Below are positions 19,801 through 31,991 of a DNA stretch of 64,000 nucleotides, piece after piece (the stretch's first letter is position 1; the number at the start of each line of letters is the position of its first letter). The translations under genes were made by a program, and so were the position numbers. The stretch is from Agelas oroides. Lineage: Eukaryota; Porifera; Demospongiae; Agelasida; Agelasidae. The stretch spans positions 6,735,085 to 6,799,084 of the forward strand of contig OX422192.1 of the NCBI GenBank assembly GCA_949130485.1, read 5' to 3'. The notes beneath the pieces are model-generated. The model had not been told where the DNA came from. It saw only the letters and a program-made list of their open reading frames with translations, and did not search any database.

Positions 19801-22800
19801 AGTCATGTAGAGTCAAATGTAGCGATGGTAGAATGGAGTAGAGCCATGGTAGTGTGTTTTAAACCCAAGTATTGAACCAAGTAGAGCCATGGTAGAGTAT
19901 AGTAAATTAAAGTAGAGTTAAGTGGAGCCATGGTAGAGTGAAGTAGAGTGAAGTAGAGTCGAGTAGAGCCATGGTAGAGTATAGTAGAGACAAGTAAAGT
20001 CAAGAAGAGAGATGGTAGAATGTAGTAGAGCCATTTAGAGCCATGGTAGAATGGAATAGAGACATGGTAGAGAGTAGTAGAGTCATGTAGAGTCAAGTAG
20101 AGCCATGGTAGAGTGTAGTAGAGTAAAGTAAAGCTGAGTGGAACCATGGTAGAGTGAGGTAGAGCCAAGTAGAGACATGGTAGAATGTAGTAGAGTCACG
20201 TAGAGCCATGGTAGAATGGAATAGTAACATGATAGAGAGTAGTAGAGTCATGTAGAGTCACGTGTAGCCATGGTAGAATGGAGTATAGCCATGGTAGAGT
20301 GTAGTAGACCCAACTAGAACAAAGTAGAGCCATGGTAGAGTGTAGTAGAGTAAAGTAGAGCTAAGTGGAGCCATGGTAGAGTGAAGTAGAGTCGAGTAGA
20401 ACCATGGTAGAGTATAGTAGAATCAAGTAGAGTCAAGAAGAGACATGGTAGAATGTGGTAGAGTCACGTAGATCCGTACTAGAATGGAAGAGAGACATGG
20501 TAGAGAGTAGTAGAGTCATGTAGAGCCAAGTAGAGCCATGGTAGAGTGTAGTAGAGTAAAGTAAAGCTGAGTGGAACCATGGTAGAGTGAAGTAGAGCCA
20601 AGTAGAGACATGGTAGAATGAAGTAGAGTCATGTAGAGCCATGGTAGAATGCAATAGAAACATGGTAGAGTGTAGTAGAGTCATCTAGAGTCACGTGTAG
20701 CCATGGTAGAATGGAGTAGAGCCATGGTAATGTGTTGTAGACCCAAGTAGAGCCATGGTAGAGTGTAGTAGAGTAAAATAGAGTTAAGTTGAGCCATGGT
20801 AGAGTGAAGTAGAGTGAAGTAGAGTCGAATAGAGCCATGGTAGAGTATAATAGAATCAAGTAGAGTCAAGAAGAGACATGGTAGAATGTAGTAGAGTCAC
20901 GTAGATCCGTGGTAGAATGGAAGAGACACACGGTAGAGAGTAGTAGAGTCATGTAGAGCCAAGTAGAGCCATGGTAGAGTGTAGTAGACCCAAGTACAAC
21001 AAAGTGGAGCCATGGTAGAGTGAAGTAGAGTGAAGTAGAGTCGAGTAGAGCCATGGTAGAGTATAGTAGAGTCAAGTAGAGTAAAGACGAGACATGGTAG
21101 AATAAAGTAGAGTCACGTACAGCCATGGTAGAATGGAATAGAGACATGGTAGAAAGTAGTAGAGTCATGTAGAGTCAAGTGTAGCTATGGTAGAATGGAG
21201 TAGAACCATGGTAGAGTGTAGTAGACCAAAGTAGAACAAAGTAGAGCCATGGTAGAGTGTAGTAGAGTAATGTAGAGCTAAGTGGAGCCATGGTAGAGTG
21301 AAGTAGAGTCGAGTAGAGCCATGGTAGAGAATAGTAGAGTCAAGTAGAGTCAAGAAGAGACATGGTAGATTGTAGTAGACTCACGTAGATCTGTGGTGGA
21401 ATGGAAGAGTGACATGGTAGAGAGTAGTAGAGTCACGTAGAGCCAAGAAGAGCCATGGTAGAGTGTAGTAGAGTAAAGTAGAGTTAAGTAGAGCCATGGT
21501 AGAGTATAGTAGAGTCAAGTAGAGTCAAGAAGAGACATGGTAGAATGTAGTAGAGTCACGTAGATCCGTGGTAGAATGGATGAGACACATGGTAGAGAGT
21601 AGTAGAGACATGTAGAGCCATGGTAGTGTGCAGTAGAGTGAAGTAGAGCCAAGTAGAGACATTGTAGAACGTAGTAGAGTCACGTAGAGCCGTGGTACAA
21701 TGGAATAGAGACATGGTAGAGAGTAGTAGAGTCATGTAGAGTCAAATGTAGCGATGGTAGAATGGAGTAGAGCCATGGTAGTGTGTTTTAAACCCAAGTA
21801 TTGAACCAAGTAGAGCCATGGTAGAGTATAGTAAATTAAAGTAGAGTTAAGTGGAGCCATGGTAGAGTGAAGTAGAGTGAAGTAGAGTCGAGTAGAGCCA
21901 TGGTAGAGTATAGTAGAGACAAGTAAAGTCAAGAAGAGAGATGGTAGAATGTAGTAGAGCCATTTAGAGCCATGGTAGAATGGAATAGAGACATGGTAGA
22001 GAGTAGTAGAGTCATGTAGAGTCAAGTAGAGCCATGGTAGAGTGTAGTAGAGTAAAGTAAAGCTGAGTGGAACCATGGTAGAGTGAAGTAGAGCCAAGTA
22101 GAGACATGGTAGAATGTAGTAGAGTCACGTAGAGCCATGGTAGAATGGAATAGTAACATGGTAGGGAGTAGTAGAGTCATGTAGAGTCACGTGTAGCCAT
22201 GGTAGAATGGAGTAGAGCCATGGTAGAGTGTAGTAGACCCAAGTAGAACAAAGTAGAGCCATGGTAGAGTGTAGTAGAGTAAAGTAGAGCTAAGTGGAGC
22301 CATGGTAGAGTGAAGTAGAGTTGAGTAGAGCCATGGTAGAGTATAGTAGAGTCAAGTAGAGTCAAGAAGAGACATGGTAGAATGTGGTAGAGTCACGTAG
22401 ATCCGTACTAGAATGGAAGAGAGACATGGTAGAGAGTAGTAGAGTCATGTAGAGCCAAGTAGAGCCATGGTAGAGTGTAGTAGAGTAAAGTAAAGCTGAG
22501 TGGAACCATGGTAGAGTGAAGTAGAGCCAAGTAGAGACATGGTAGAATGAAGTAGAGTCATGTAGAGCCATGGTAGAATGCAATAGAAACATGGTAGAGT
22601 GTAGTAGAGTCATCTAGAGTCACGTGTAGCCATGGTAGAATGGAGTAGAGCCATGGTAATGTGTTGTAGACCCAAGTAGAGCCATGGTATAGAGTGTAGT
22701 AGAGTAAAATAGAGTTAAGTTGAGCCATGGTAGAGTGAAGTAGAGTGAAGTAGAGTCGAATAGAGCCATGGTAGAGTATAATAGAATCAAGTAGAGTCAA

Positions 22801-23450
22801 GAAGAGACATGGTAGAATGTAGTAGAGTCACGTAGATCCGTGGTAGAATGGAAGAGACACACGGTAGAGAGTAGTAGAGTCATGTTGAGCCAAGTAGAGC
22901 CATGGTAGAGTGTAGTAGTGTAAAGTAAAGCTAAGTGGAGCCATGGTAGAGTGAGGTAGAGTGAAGTAGAGCCAAGTAGAGACAAGGTAGAATGTAGTAG
23001 ACCCAAGTAAAACAAAGTGGAGCCATGGTAGAGTGAAGTAGAGTGAAGTAGAGTCGAGTAGAGCCATGGTAGAGTATAGTAGAGTCAAGTAGAGTAACGA
23101 AGAGACAATGTAGAATAAAGTAGAGTCACGTACAGCCATGGTAGAATGGAATAGAGACATGGTAGAAAGTAGTAGAGTCATGTACAGTCACGTGTAGCCA
23201 TGGTAGAATGCAGTAGAGCCATGGTAGAGTGTAGTAGAGTAAAGTAGAGCTAAGTGGAGCAATGGTAGAGTGAAGTAGAGTCGAGTAGAGCCATGGTAGA
23301 GAATAGTAGAGTCAAGTAGAGTCAAGAAGAGACATGGTAGAATGTAGTAGACTCACGTAGATCTGTGGTAAAATGGAAGAGTGACATGGTAGAGAGTAGT
23401 AGAGTCATGTACAGCCAAGAAGAGCCATGGTAGAGTGTAGTAGAGTAAAG
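19800..23450 (+). repeat. Type B satellite block containing the empty insertion site
   Basis: Collinear with 1960-4178 plus 4851 onward, without the 672-bp insert. A TA insertion at about 22688-22691 is shared with copies at 25271 and 27152. Confidence 0.75.
22026..22031 (+). other. Empty (pre-insertion) site homologous to the transposon target
   Basis: The single GTAGAG in GTCAAGTAGAGCCATGG corresponds to 4173-4178 and 4851-4856. Sequence on both sides is collinear with the flanks of the insertion. Confidence 0.8.
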
Positions 23451-24315
23451 TAGAGTTAAGTAGAGCCATGGTAGAGTATAGTAGACTCAAGTAGAGTCAA
23501 GAAGAGACATGGTAGAATGTAGTAGAGTCACGTAGATCCGTGGTGGAATGGAAGAGAGACATGGTAGACAGTAGTAGAGTCATGTAGAGCCAAGTGGAGC
23601 CACGGTAGAGTGTAGTAGACCCAAGTACAACAAAGTGGGTCCATATAGTAGAGGGAAGTAGAGTGAAGTAGAGTCGAGTAGAGCCATGGTAGAGTATAGT
23701 AGAGTCAAGTAGAGTCAAGAAGAGGCATGGTACAATGTTGTAGAGTCACGTAGATCCGTGGTAGAATAGAAGAGTGACATGGTAGAGAATAGTACAGTCA
23801 TGTACAGCCAAGAAGAGCCATGGTAGAGTGTAGCAGAGTAAAGTAGAGTTAAGTAGAGCCATGGTAGAGTATAGTAGAGTCAAGTAGAGTCAAGAAGAGA
23901 CATGGTAGAATGTAGTAGAGTCACGTAGATCCATGGTAGAATGGAAGAGTGACATGGTAGACAGTAGTAGAGTCATGTAGAGCCAAGTAGAGCCACGGTA
24001 GAGTGTAGTAGACCCAAGTACAACAAAGTGGAGCCATATAGTAGAGGGAAGTAGAGTGAAGTAGAGTCGAGTAAAGCCATGGTAGAGTATAGTAGAGTCA
24101 AGTAGAGTCAAGAAGAGACATGGTAGAATGTAGTAGAGTCACGTAGATCCGTGGTAGAATGGATGAGACACATGGTAGAGAGTAGTAGAGACATGTAGAG
24201 CCATGGTAGAGTGCAGTAGAGTGAAGTAGAGCCAAGTAGAGACATTGTAGAACGTAGTAGAGTCACGTAGAGCCATGGTACAATGGAATAGAGACATGGT
24301 AGAGAGTAGTAGAGT
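23450..24315 (+). repeat. Type A block, two cores
   Basis: Cores near 23497 and 23890 (393 bp apart), each with the CCATATAGTAGAGG-type block. Confidence 0.7.
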
Positions 24316-25600
24316 CATGTAGAGTCAAATGTAGCGATGGTAGAATGGAGTAGAGCCATGGTAGTGTGTTTTAAACCCAAGTATTGAACCAAGTAGAGCC
24401 ATGGTATAGTATAGTAAATTAAAGTAGAGTTAAGTGGAGCCATGGTAGAGTGAAGTAGAGTGACGTAGAGTCGAGTAGAGCCATGGTAGAGTATAGTAGA
24501 GACAAGTAAAGTCAAGAAGAGAGATGGTAGAATGTAGTAGAGCCATTTAGAGCCATGGTAGAATGGAATAGAGACATGGTAGAGAGTGGTAGAGTCATGT
24601 AGAGTCAAGTAGAGCCATGGTAGAGTGTAGTAGAGTAAAGTAAAGCTGAGTGGAACCATGGTAGAGTGAGGTAGAGCCAAGTAGAGACATGGTAGAATGT
24701 AGTAGAGTCACGTAGAGCCATGGTAGAATGGAATAGTAACATGATAGAGAGTAGTAGAGTCATGTAGAGTCACGTGTAGCCATGGTAGAATGGAGTATAG
24801 CCATGGTAGAGTGTAGTAGACCCAACTAGAACAAAGTAGAGCCATGGTAGAGTGTAGTAGAGTAAAGTAGAGCTAAGTGGAGCCATGGTAGAGTGAAGTA
24901 GAGTCGAGTAGAGCCATGGTAGAGTATAGTAGAATCAAGTAGAGTCAAGAAGAGACATGGTAGAATGTGGTAGAGTCACGTAGATCCATACTAGAATGGA
25001 AGAGACACATGGTAGAGAGTAGTAGAGTCATGTAGAGCCAAGTAGAGCCATGGTAGAGTGTAGTAGAGTAAACTAAAGCTGAGTGGAACCATGGTAGAGT
25101 GAAATAGAGCCAAGTAGAGACATGGTAGAATGAAGTAGAGTCATGTAGAGCCATGGTAGAATGCAATAGAAACATGGTAGAGTGTAGTAGAGTCATCTAG
25201 AGTCACGTGTAGCCATGGTAGAATGGAGTAGAGCCATGGTAATGTGTTGTAGACCCAAGTAGAGCCATGGTATAGAGTGTAGTAGAGTAAAATAGAGTTA
25301 AGTTGAGCCATGGTAGAGTGAAGTAGAGTGAAGTAGAGTCGAATAGAGCCATGGTAGAGTATAATAGAATCAAGTAGAGTCAAGAAGAGACATGGTAGAA
25401 TGTAGTAGAGTCACGTAGATCCGTGGTAGAATGGAAGAGACACACGGTAGAGAGTAGTAGAGTCATGTAGAGCCAAGTAGAGCCATGGTAGAGTGTAGTA
25501 GACCCAAGTACAACAAAGTGGAGCCATGGTAGAGTGAGGTAGAGTGAAGTAGAGTCGAGTAGAGCCATGGTATAGTATAGTAGAGTCAAGTAGAGTCAAG
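24315..25600 (+). repeat. Type B block
   Basis: First B part of the 1881-bp duplication, with the TA insertion at about 25271. Confidence 0.7.
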
Positions 25601-26196
25601 AAGAGGCATGGTACAATGTTGTAGAGTCACGTAGATCCGTGGTAGAATAGAAGAGTGACATGGTAGAGAATAGTACAGTCATGTACAGCCAAGAAGAGCC
25701 ATGGTAGAGTGTAGCAGAGTAAAGTAGAGTTAAGTAGAGCCATGGTAGAGTATAGTAGAGTCAAGTAGAGTCAAGAAGAGACATGGTAGAATGTAGTAGA
25801 GTCACGTAGATCCATGGTAGAATGGAAGAGTGACATGGTAGACAGTAGTAGAGTCATGTAGAGCCAAGTAGAGCCACGGTAGAGTGTAGTAGACCCAAGT
25901 ACAACAAAGTGGAGCCATATAGTAGAGGGAAGTAGAGTGAAGTAGAGTCGAGTAGAGCCATGGTAGAGTATAGTAGAGTCAAGTAGAGTCAAGAAGAGAC
26001 ATGGTAGAATGTAGTAGAGTCACGTAGATCCGTGGTAGAATGGATGAGACACATGGTAGAGAGTAGTAGAGACATGTAGAGCCATGGTAGAGTGCAGTAG
26101 AGTGAAGTAGAGCCAAGTAGAGACATTGTAGAACGTAGTAGAGTCACGTAGAGCCATGGTACAATGGAATAGAGACATGGTAGAGAGTAGTAGAGT
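25600..26196 (+). repeat. Type A block, one core
   Basis: A single core near 25771, preceded by A-type spacer like that at 23720. Confidence 0.7.
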
Positions 26197-29100
26197 CATG
26201 TAGAGTCAAATGTAGCGATGGTAGAATGGAGTAGAGCCATGGTAGTGTGTTTTAAACCCAAGTATTGAACCAAGTAGAGCCATGGTAGAGTATAGTAAAT
26301 TAAAGTAGAGTTAAGTGGAGCCTTGGTAGAGTGAAGTAGAGTGAAGTAGAGTCGAGTAGAGCCATGGTAGAGTATAGTAGAGACAAGTAAAGTCAAGAAG
26401 AGAGATGGTAGAATGTAGTAGAGCCATTTAGAGCCATGGTAGAATGGAATAGAGACATGGTAGAGAGTAGTAGAGTCATGTAGAGTCAAGTAGAGCCATG
26501 GTAGAGTGTAGTAGAGTAAAGTAAAGCTGAGTGGAACCATGGTAGAGTGAAGTAGAGCCAAGTAGAGACATGGTAGAATGTAGTAGAGTCACGTAGAGCC
26601 ATGGTAGAATGGAATAGTAACATGGTAGAGAGTAGTAGAGTCATGTAGAGTCACGTGTAGCCATGGTAGAATGGAGTAGAGCCATGGTAGAGTGTAGTAG
26701 ACCCAAGTAGAACAAAGTAGAGCCATGGTAGAGTGTAGTAGAGTAAAGTAGAGCTAAGTGGAGCCATGGTAGAGTGAAGTAGAGTTGAGTAGAGCCATGG
26801 TAGAGTATAGTAGAGTCAAGTAGAGTCAAGAAGAGACATGGTAGAATGTGGTAGAGTCACGTAGATCCGTACTAGAATGGAAGAGAGACATGGTAGAGAG
26901 TAGTAGAGTCATGTAGAGCCAAGTAGAGCCATGGTAGAGTGTAGTAGAGTAAAGTAAAGCTGAGTGGAACCATGGTAGAGTGAAGTAGAGCCAAGTAGAG
27001 ACATGGTAGAATGAAGTAGAGTCATGTAGAGCCATGGTAGAATGCAATAGAAACATGGTAGAGTGTAGTAGAGTCATCTAGAGTCACGTGTAGCCATGGT
27101 AGAATGGAGTAGAGCCATGGTAATGTGTTGTAGACCCAAGTAGAGCCATGGTATAGAGTGTAGTAGAGTAAAATAGAGTTAAGTTGAGCCATGGTAGAGT
27201 GAAGTAGAGTGAAGTAGAGTCGAATAGAGCCATGGTAGAGTATAATAGAATCAAGTAGAGTCAAGAAGAGACATGGTAGAATGTAGTAGAGTCACGTAGA
27301 TCCGTGGTAGAATGGAAGAGACACACGGTAGAGAGTAGTAGAGTCATGTAGAGCCAAGTAGAGCCATGGTAGAGTGTAGTAGACCCAAGTACAACAAAGT
27401 GGAGCCATGGTAGAGTGAAGTAGAGTGAAGTAGAGTCGAGTAGAGCCATGGTAGAGTATAGTAGAGTCAAGTAGAGTAAAGAAGAGACATGGTAGAATAA
27501 AGTAGAGTCACGTACAGCCATGGTAGAATGGAATAGAGACATGGTAGAAAGTAGTAGAGTCATATAGAGTCAAGTGTAGCCATGGTAGAATGGAGTAGAA
27601 CCATGGTAGAGTGTAGTAGACCAAAGTATAACAAAGTAGAGCCATGTTAGAGTGTAGTAGATTAATGTAGAGCTAAGTGGAGCCATGGTAGAGTGAAGTA
27701 GAGTCGAGTAGAGCCATGGTAGAGAATAGTAGAGTCAAGTAGAGTCAAGAAGAGACATGGTAGATTGTAGTAGACTCACGTAGATCTGTGGTAGAATGGA
27801 AGAGTGACATGGTAGAGAGTAGTAGAGTCATGTAGAGCCAAGAAGAGCCATGGTAGAGTGTAGTAGAGTAAAGTAGACTTAAGTAGAGCCATGGTAGAGT
27901 ATAGTAGAGTCAAGTAGAGTCAAAAAGAGACATGGTAGAATGTAGTAGAGTCACGTAGATCCGTGGTAGAATGGATGAGACACATGGTAGAGAGTAGTAG
28001 AGACATATAGAGCCATGGTAGAGTGCAGTAGAGTGAAGTAGAGCCAAGTAGAGACATTGTAGAATGTAGTAGAGTCACGTAGAGCCATGGTAGAGTGCAG
28101 TAGAGTGAAGTAGAGCCAAGTAGAGACATTGTAGGATGTAGTAGAGTCACGTAGAGCCATGGTACAATGGAATAGAGACATGGTAGAGATTAGTAAAGTC
28201 ATGTAGAGTCAAGTGTAGCGATGGTAGAATGGAGTAGAGCCATGGTAGTGTGCTTTAAACCCAAGTAGAACCAAGTAGAGCCATGGTAGAGTGTAGTAAA
28301 TTAAAGTAGAGTTAAGTGGAGCCATGGTAGAATGAAGTAGAGTGAAGTAGAGTCGAGTAGAGCCATGGTAGAGTATAGTTGAGACAAGTAAAGTCAAGAA
28401 GAGAGATGGTAGAATGTAGTAGAGCCATGTAGAGCCATGGTAGAAAGGAATAGAGACATGGTAGGGAGTAGTAGAGTCATGTAGAGTCAAGTAGAGCCAT
28501 GGTAGAGTGTAGTAGAGTAAAGTAAAGCTGAGTGGAACCATGGTAGAGTGAAGTAGAGCCAAGTAGAGACATGGTAGAATGTAGTAGAGTCACGTAGAGC
28601 CATGGTAGAATGGAATAGTAACATGGTAGAGAGTAGTAGAGTCATGTAGAGTCACGTGTAGCCATGGTAGAATGGAGTAGAGCCATGGTAGAGTGTAGTA
28701 GACCCAAGTAGAACAAAGTAGGGCCATGGTAGAGTGTAGTAGACTAAAGTAGAGCTAAGTGGAGCCATGGTAGAGTGAAGTAGAGTCGAGTAGAGCCATG
28801 GTAGTGTATAGTAGAGTCAAGTAGAATCAAGAAGAGAAATGGTACAATGTGGTAGAGTCACGTAGATCCATACTAGAATGGAAGAGAGACATGGTAGAGA
28901 GTAGTAGAGTCATGTAGAGCCAAGTAGAGCCATGGTAGAGTGTAGTAGAGTAAAGTAAAACTGAGTGGAATCATGGTAGAGTGAAGTAGAGCCAAGTAGA
29001 GACATGGTAGAATGAAGTAGAGTCATATAGAGCCATGGTAGAATGCAATAGAAACATGGTAGAGTGTAGTAGAGTCATCTAGAGTCACGTGTAGCCATGG

Positions 29101-29930
29101 TAGAATGGAGTAAAGCCATGGTAAAGTGTTGTAGACCCAAGTAGAGCCATGGTAGAGTGTAGTAGAGTAAAATAGAGTTAAGTTGAGCCATGGTAGAGTG
29201 AAGTAGAGTGAAGTAGAGTCGAATAGAGCCATGGTAGAGTATAATAGAATCAAGTAGAGTCAAGAAGAGACATGGTAGAATGTAGTAGAGTCACGTAGAT
29301 CCGTGGTAGAATGGAAGAGACACACGGTAGAGAGTAGTAGAGTCATGTTGAGCCAAGTAGAGCCATGGTAGAGTGTAGTAGTGTAAAGTAAAGCTAAGTG
29401 GAGCCATGGTAGAGTGAGGTAGAGTGAAGTAGAGCCAAGTAGAGACAAGGTAGAATGTAGTAGACCCAAGTAAAACAAAGTGGAGCCATGGTAGAGTGAA
29501 GTAGAGTGAAGTAGAGTCGAGTAGAGCCATGGTAGAGTATAGTAGAGTCAAGTAGAGTAAAGAAGAGACAATGTAGAATAAAGTAGAGTCATGTACAGCC
29601 ATGGTAGAATGGAATAGAGACATGGTAGAAAGTAGTAGAGTCATGTAGAGTCACGTGTAGCCATGGTAGAATGCAGTAGAGCCATGGTAGAGTGTAGTAG
29701 AGTAAAGTAGAGCTAAGTGGAGCAATGGTAGAGTGAAGTAGAGTCGAGTAGAGCCATGGTAGAGAATAGTAGAGTCAAGTAGAGTCAAGAAGAGACATGG
29801 TAGAATGTAGTAGACTCACGTAGATCTGTGGTAAAATGGAAGAGTGACATGGTAGAGAGTAGTAGAGTCATGTACAGCCAAGAAGAGCCATGGTAGAGTG
29901 TAGTAGAGTAAAGTAGAGTTAAGTAGAGCC
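26196..29930 (+). repeat. Type B satellite block
   Basis: From 27261 it is collinear with 5414-8000 at offset 21847, changing to 21919 after the 72-bp duplication at 28012-28155. Confidence 0.75.
28012..28155 (+). repeat. Private 72-bp tandem duplication (seven-monomer block)
   Basis: GCCATGGTAGAGTGCAG starts at 28012 and again at 28084. The second copy has one private change (GTAGGATGTA instead of GTAGAATGTA). The offset to the 6-kb copy changes by exactly 72. No other cassette copy has it, so it is local and recent. Confidence 0.88.
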
Positions 29931-31991
29931 ATGGTAGAGTATAGTAGACTCAAGTAGAGTCAAGAAGAGACATGGTAGAATGTAGTAGAGTCACGTAGAT
30001 CCGTGGTGGAATGGAAGAGAGACATGGTAGACAGTAGTAGAGTCATGTAGAGCCAAGTGGAGCCACGGTAGAGTGTAGTAGACCCAAGTACAACAAAGTG
30101 GGGCCATATAGTAGAGGGAAGTAGAGTGAAGTAGAGTCGAGTAGAGCCATGGTAGAGTATAGTAGAGTCAAGTAGAGTCAAGAAGAGGCATGGTACAATG
30201 TTGTAGAGTCACGTAGATCCGTGGTAGAATGGAAGAGTGACATGGTAGAGAATAGTACAGTCATGTAGAGCCAAGAAGAGCCATGGTAGAGTGTAGGAGA
30301 GTAAAGTAGAGTTAAGTAGAGCCATGGTAGAGTATAGTAGAGTCAAGTAGAGTCAAGAAGAGACATGGTAGAATGTAGTAGAGTCACGTAGATCCATGGT
30401 AGAATGGAAGAGTGACATGGTAGACAGTAGTAGAGTCATGTAGAGCCAAGTAGAGCCACGGTAGAGTGTAGTAGACCCAAGTACAACAAAGTGGAGCCAT
30501 ATAGTAGAGGGAAATAGAGTGAAGTAGAGTCGAGTAGAGCCATGGTAGAGTATAGTAGAGTCAAGTAGAGTCAAGAAGAGACATGGTAGAATGTAGTAGA
30601 GTCACGTAGATCCGTGGTAGAATGGATGAGACACATGGAAGAGAGTAGTAGAGACATGTAGAGCCATGGTAGAGTGCAGTAGAGTGAAGTAGAGCCAACT
30701 AGAGACATTGTAGAACGTAGTAGAGTCACGTAGAGCCATGGTACAATGGAATAGAGACATGGTAGAGAGTAGTAGAGTCATGTAGAGTCAAGTGTAGCGA
30801 TGGTTGAATGGAGTAGAGCCATGGTAGTGTGTTTTAAACCCAAGTAGAACCAAGTAGAGCCATGGTAGAGTATAGTAAATTAAAGTAGAGTTAAGTGGAG
30901 CCATATAGTAGAGGGATATAGAGTGAAGTAGAGTCGAGTAGAGCCATGGTAGAGTATAGTAGAGTCAAGTAGAGTCAAGAAGAGACATGGTAGAATGTAG
31001 TAGAGTCACGTAGATCCATGGTAGAATGGAAGAGTGACATGGTAGACAGTAGTAGAGTCATGTAGAGCCAAGTAGAGCCACGGTAGAGTGTATTAGACCC
31101 AAGTACAACAAAGTTGAGCCATATAGTAGAGGGATGTAGAGTGAAGTAGAGTCGAGTAGAGCCATGGTAGAGTATAGTAGAGTCAAGTAGAGTCAAGAAG
31201 AGTCATTGTAGAATGTAGTAGAGTCACGTAGATCCGTGGTAGAATGGAAGAGTGACATGGTAGAGAGTAGTACAGTCATGTAGAGCCAAGAAGAACCATG
31301 GTAGAGTGTAGCAGAGTAAAGTAGAGTTAAGTAGAGCCATGGTAGAGTATAGTAGAGTCAAGTAGAATCAAGAAGAGACATGGTAGAATGTAGTAGAGTC
31401 ACGTAGATCCATGGTAGAATGGAAGAGTGACATGGTAGACAGTAGTAGAGTCATGTAGAGCCAAGTAGAGCCACGGTAGAGTGTATTAGACCCAAGTACA
31501 ACAAAGTGGAGCCATATAGTAGAGGGATGTAGAGTGAAGTAGAGTCGAGTAGAGCCATGGTAGAGTATAGTAGAGTCAAGTAGAGTCAAGAAGAGACATG
31601 GTAGAATGTAGTAGAGTCACGTAGATCCGTGGTAGAATGGATGAGACACATGGTAGAGAGTAGTAGAGACATGTAGAGCCATGGTAGAGTGCAGTAGAGT
31701 GAAGTAGAGCCAAGTAGAGACATTATAGAACGTAGTAGAGTCACGTAGAGCCATGGTACAATGGAATAGAGACATGGTAGAGAGTAGTAGAGTCATGTAG
31801 AGTCAAATGTAGCGATGGTAGAATGGAGTAGAGCCATGGTAGTGTGTTTTAAACCCAAGTATTGAACCAAGTAGAGCCATGGTAGAGTATAGTAAATTAA
31901 AGTAGAGTTAAGTGGAGCCATATAGTAGAGGGATATAGAGTGAAGTAGAGTCGAGTAGAGCCATGGTAGAGTATAGTAGAGTCAAGTAGAG

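Larger units (their letters stand above)
23890..27563 (+). repeat. 1881-bp tandem duplication
   Basis: Landmarks at 23890, 24315, 24945, 25141 and 25380 recur exactly 1881 bp later at 25771, 26196, 26826, 27022 and 27261. An older copy precedes them at offset 2583 (21732, 22558). The copies are not uniformly related: 26641-26829 is closer to 22177-22365 (offset 4464) than to its partner at 24760, so exchange has mixed lineages. Confidence 0.78.
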
